Shown: one piece after another, positions 61,830 to 64,000 of the stretch
How positions within the stretch are numbered: the first letter of the stretch is position 1
How the letters are laid out: the number at the start of each line of letters is the position of its first letter
Source: an uncultured bacterium
GTDB lineage: Bacteria; Cyanobacteriota; Vampirovibrionia; Gastranaerophilales; Gastranaerophilaceae
Length of the DNA: 64,000 bases
Reading direction: 5' to 3'
Assembly: GCA_905215335.1 (NCBI GenBank)
Contig: CAJMPQ010000001.1
Span: forward strand, 1-64,000
Translations under genes and position numbers: made by a program
Notes under the pieces: generated by a model
What the model saw: only the letters and a program-made list of their open reading frames with translations
What the model was told of the DNA's origin: nothing
Databases searched by the model: none

Positions 61830-63365
61830 ATGATTAACATATTAAAAAAAGATTTTTTAGCATCAATAATTGTATTTTTAATTGCGTTACCACTTGCAAT
61901 TGGTATATCAATCGCTTGCGGTTTGCCAATATATAGCGGTATTGTAGCTGGGATTATTGGTGGTATTGTTGTTGGACTATTTTCCGGTAATTCACTCCAA
62001 GTATCAGGCCCCGCTGCAGGTTTAATCCTTATTATTGTTGAAATTATTCATAGTATGGGAGTTGAAAAACTCTTTTTAATAATATTTCTTGTCGGAATTT
62101 TACAAATTGTATTTGGATTATTATCTTTTGGTAAATGGTTCCGAGCAATTTCACCAGCAATCATTCAAGGTATGCTTGCTGGAATTGGTATTTCTATATT
62201 TTTATCTCAGTTCCATATTATGCTAGATAGCAAACCACAAAATAATTTTGTCGAAAATATACAAGATTTATTCAGCGTTATATATAATTCCGTACTACCA
62301 TTAGATGGCTCACCACACCATTTAGCTTGTATGATTGGATTACTTACAATTGCAATAATACTTATTTGGGATTTACTTCCATTTAAAAAATTAAAAGTTA
62401 TTCCATCTGCATTAATTGCAATTATTATATCTTCAATTGTTGCAAATATATTCCACTTAGATATTAATTACATTCAAGTTGATTCAAACTTTTGGAGTAA
62501 TATCAATTTTATAAAACCATCTGAATTTACTCACATTTTAAACTTTAAAGTTATACTAAATGCACTAATAATAACATTTATTGCCAGTGCTGAAACCTTA
62601 CTAACTTCAGCAGCAATTGATAAAATGAGTGAAAAATCAAAAACAAACTATGATAAAGAAATTATTGCCCAAGGTATAGGCAACTCATTATCTGGAATAT
62701 TAGGAGGTTTACCTATAACTGGGGTAATAGTAAGAAGTGCGGCGAATATCAATGCAGATGCTCAAACTAGAATGTCAGCAGTACTTCATGGTGTATGGTT
62801 ACTCCTATTTGTATCTGCTTTCCCAATGATATTAAACTATATTCCAATTTGTGCCTTAGCGGCAATCCTTGTTTATACAGGTTACAAACTAGTTGATGTT
62901 GATGCTGCGAAATATATTTTTACTCTCAGCAAAGGAGAATTTGTAATATACTTAATTACTTTAATATCAATTCTTTTCACAAATCTTTTTGAAGGTATTT
63001 TAATAGGTTTTGGATGTGCAATCATCAAAAGTGCATACAAAGTTTTAAAAGTTGATATTGATACTGAAAATATAGAAGAAGAAAATAGAATAATTGCAAA
63101 AATCCACGGTAACATAACATTCTTACAATTACCAACACTAATTGATGCATTAGAACACTTACCTAAAGATAAAAATTTAACCCTATGTGCAGAAAGATTA
63201 CACTTTATTGATCATGCCTGTGTTGATTATATTAAATCTTGGGAAAAAGAACGTAGAGAGATAATGCAAGGATATGATATTCAAGTTGCCTGGGAAGAAA
63301 TGAGTAAAACATATCCAAGCTTTGAGTGGCATTCCTTCCACAATGAAGAGAAAAAAGGACACTAA
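61830..63365 (+). CDS. SulP-family anion transporter with STAS domain
   Basis: 511 residues. About eleven to fourteen TM segments with the SulP pattern: LALPLAIGISIACGLPIYSGI-type first helices (part: LAIGISIACGLP), SGPAAGLILI (about 60), and TGVIVRSAANINADAQTRMS (about 296). A cytoplasmic STAS domain (about 420-500) ends the protein with LCAERLHFIDHACVDYI. Members carry sulfate, bicarbonate (BicA in cyanobacteria) or dicarboxylates; the substrate is not decided by sequence. AAAGGGA ribosome site. Confidence 0.9.
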   Translation: MINILKKDFLASIIVFLIALPLAIGISIACGLPIYSGIVAGIIGGIVVGLFSGNSLQVSGPAAGLILIIVEIIHSMGVEKLFLIIFLVGILQIVFGLLSFGKWFRAISPAIIQGMLAGIGISIFLSQFHIMLDSKPQNNFVENIQDLFSVIYNSVLPLDGSPHHLACMIGLLTIAIILIWDLLPFKKLKVIPSALIAIIISSIVANIFHLDINYIQVDSNFWSNINFIKPSEFTHILNFKVILNALIITFIASAETLLTSAAIDKMSEKSKTNYDKEIIAQGIGNSLSGILGGLPITGVIVRSAANINADAQTRMSAVLHGVWLLLFVSAFPMILNYIPICALAAILVYTGYKLVDVDAAKYIFTLSKGEFVIYLITLISILFTNLFEGILIGFGCAIIKSAYKVLKVDIDTENIEEENRIIAKIHGNITFLQLPTLIDALEHLPKDKNLTLCAERLHFIDHACVDYIKSWEKERREIMQGYDIQVAWEEMSKTYPSFEWHSFHNEEKKGH

Positions 63366-63382
63366 AACTTATATTAAAATAA

Positions 63383-63416
63383 AAAATCGAGTATTCAAAT
63401 CAAAATACTCGATTTT
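63383..63416 (+). terminator. Terminator of the SulP gene
   Basis: AAAATCGAGTATT (63383-63395) and AATACTCGATTTT (63404-63416), 8-nt loop. Confidence 0.9.
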
Positions 63417-63454
63417 ATATTTTATACTATAATAATCACAGTAAAATAATAATT

Positions 63455-64000
63455 ATGAAAAAAATAATCAATAAATGGAAAAATATTTTAATCTACCTTT
63501 TAGGAATGAATGTTATGGCTCTTGGCATTGTTCTTAATACCAGAACGGATTTAGGTGTAGCAGCTATAAGTTCAGTACCATTTGCCTATTCAATTCTTTT
63601 AAATATATCCTTAGGACTTACTACATTTATTTTATATATAATATTTATACTAATCCAATGTGCTTTAGTAAGAAAATTCGATTATAAATTATTTTTACAA
63701 ATTCCTATGGCAGTTTTAGTAAGTATATTTATTGAAATATATGATATCCTGTTACCTCATACAAAACTTATATTTGGAATTGCGTTTCTAACACTCCTAA
63801 TTTCAAATTCAATTACGGGCTTAGGGGTTTACCTAATGACTGAAGCAGATTTAATATTAGATCCTGGTAATGGAATTGTGGAAACATTATGCCAATATTT
63901 TCATAAGCCATTTTCGTATTTAAGAATAAGATTTGATATTTTATTAGTTATTTTTACTTGTCTTTCAGGGTTAATAATAAAAAAGAAAATTGTAGGTATT
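63455..64000 (+). CDS. YczE/YitT-like membrane protein, truncated by the window end
   Basis: 182 codons seen and still open at the end of the window. It begins MKKIINKWKNILIYLLGMN, then ALGIVLNTRTDLGVAAIS and FAYSILLNISLGLTTF, the pattern of the YczE/YyaS/YitT (DUF6198-like) integral membrane family, whose function is unknown. Five TM segments are visible. No ribosome site; TAAAAT (63442-63447) ends 7 nt before the ATG, as in other leaderless candidates here, but its -35 is poor. Confidence 0.75.
   Translation, partial: MKKIINKWKNILIYLLGMNVMALGIVLNTRTDLGVAAISSVPFAYSILLNISLGLTTFILYIIFILIQCALVRKFDYKLFLQIPMAVLVSIFIEIYDILLPHTKLIFGIAFLTLLISNSITGLGVYLMTEADLILDPGNGIVETLCQYFHKPFSYLRIRFDILLVIFTCLSGLIIKKKIVGI

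Overview
The window is AT-rich, gene-dense chromosomal DNA with no rRNA, tRNA, CRISPR array, insertion sequence or intact prophage that I could recognise. The gene set points to an anaerobic, fermentative, Gram-negative-type bacterium: bifunctional AdhE, ADP-forming acetyl-CoA synthetase, two rubrerythrins, a TolC-like outer-membrane protein and a large AsmA-like envelope protein. Two features hint at the cyanobacterial line without photosynthesis (Vampirovibrionia/Melainabacteria, perhaps Gastranaerophilales): ATP synthase beta and epsilon lie alone as a two-gene operon, as in cyanobacteria, and a giant protein begins with a domain that looks like cyanobacterial DUF1822. This taxonomic call is inference from gene content.

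Layout. 1-2240: groES-groEL. 2266-5282: tyrS-cysE and a two-gene phage-tail-like cassette with its own promoter, all leftward. 5352-5771: a small protein with an N-terminal F-x-G motif. 5939-13486: a rightward three-gene cluster (giant DUF1822-like/acidic/TonB-like membrane protein, sigma-70-like factor, zinc-ribbon STAND ATPase). 13487-17111: small basic protein, ADP-forming acetyl-CoA synthetase, F-x-G protein, radical SAM protein. 17184-19730: biotin genes bioF-bioG-bioC. 19742-26650: prmC, AsmA-like protein, rubrerythrin. 26824-29100: a small ORF and a histidine pseudokinase coupled to an orphan MalK-type ATPase. 29292-32269: F-x-G protein, aroQ, a candidate small RNA, two unknowns, a uridine-kinase-like protein. 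32385-34190: atpD-atpC. 34245-41521: unknown protein, split ChrA pair, unknown Cys/His protein, two zinc dehydrogenases, organophosphate antiporter, DnaQ-like exonuclease. 41616-47887: thioredoxin, giant Thr/Gln/Asn-rich protein, adhE with an operator-like palindrome. 48330-54250: F-x-G protein, rhodanese with a hairpin over its ribosome site, TPR protein, pepA, TolC-like protein, unknown. 54296-58230: reverse rubrerythrin, then a three-gene envelope operon (vWA, FHA-like multi-TM, TonB-like). 58227-61631: serine biosynthesis operon. 61830-64000: SulP transporter and a truncated YczE/YitT-like membrane protein.

How it fits together. AdhE and the acetyl-CoA synthetase give ethanol and acetate plus ATP; rubrerythrins and thioredoxin handle peroxide and redox stress; serine, cysteine (cysE), shikimate (aroQ) and biotin genes give partial biosynthesis. 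The parts most likely to be undescribed are the DUF1822/TonB-like-sigma-STAND cluster, the vWA-FHA-TonB-like operon, the dispersed small proteins sharing an N-terminal F-x-G motif, the pseudokinase-ATPase pair, a candidate small RNA with a CCUCCC loop, and a set of genes that look leaderless.
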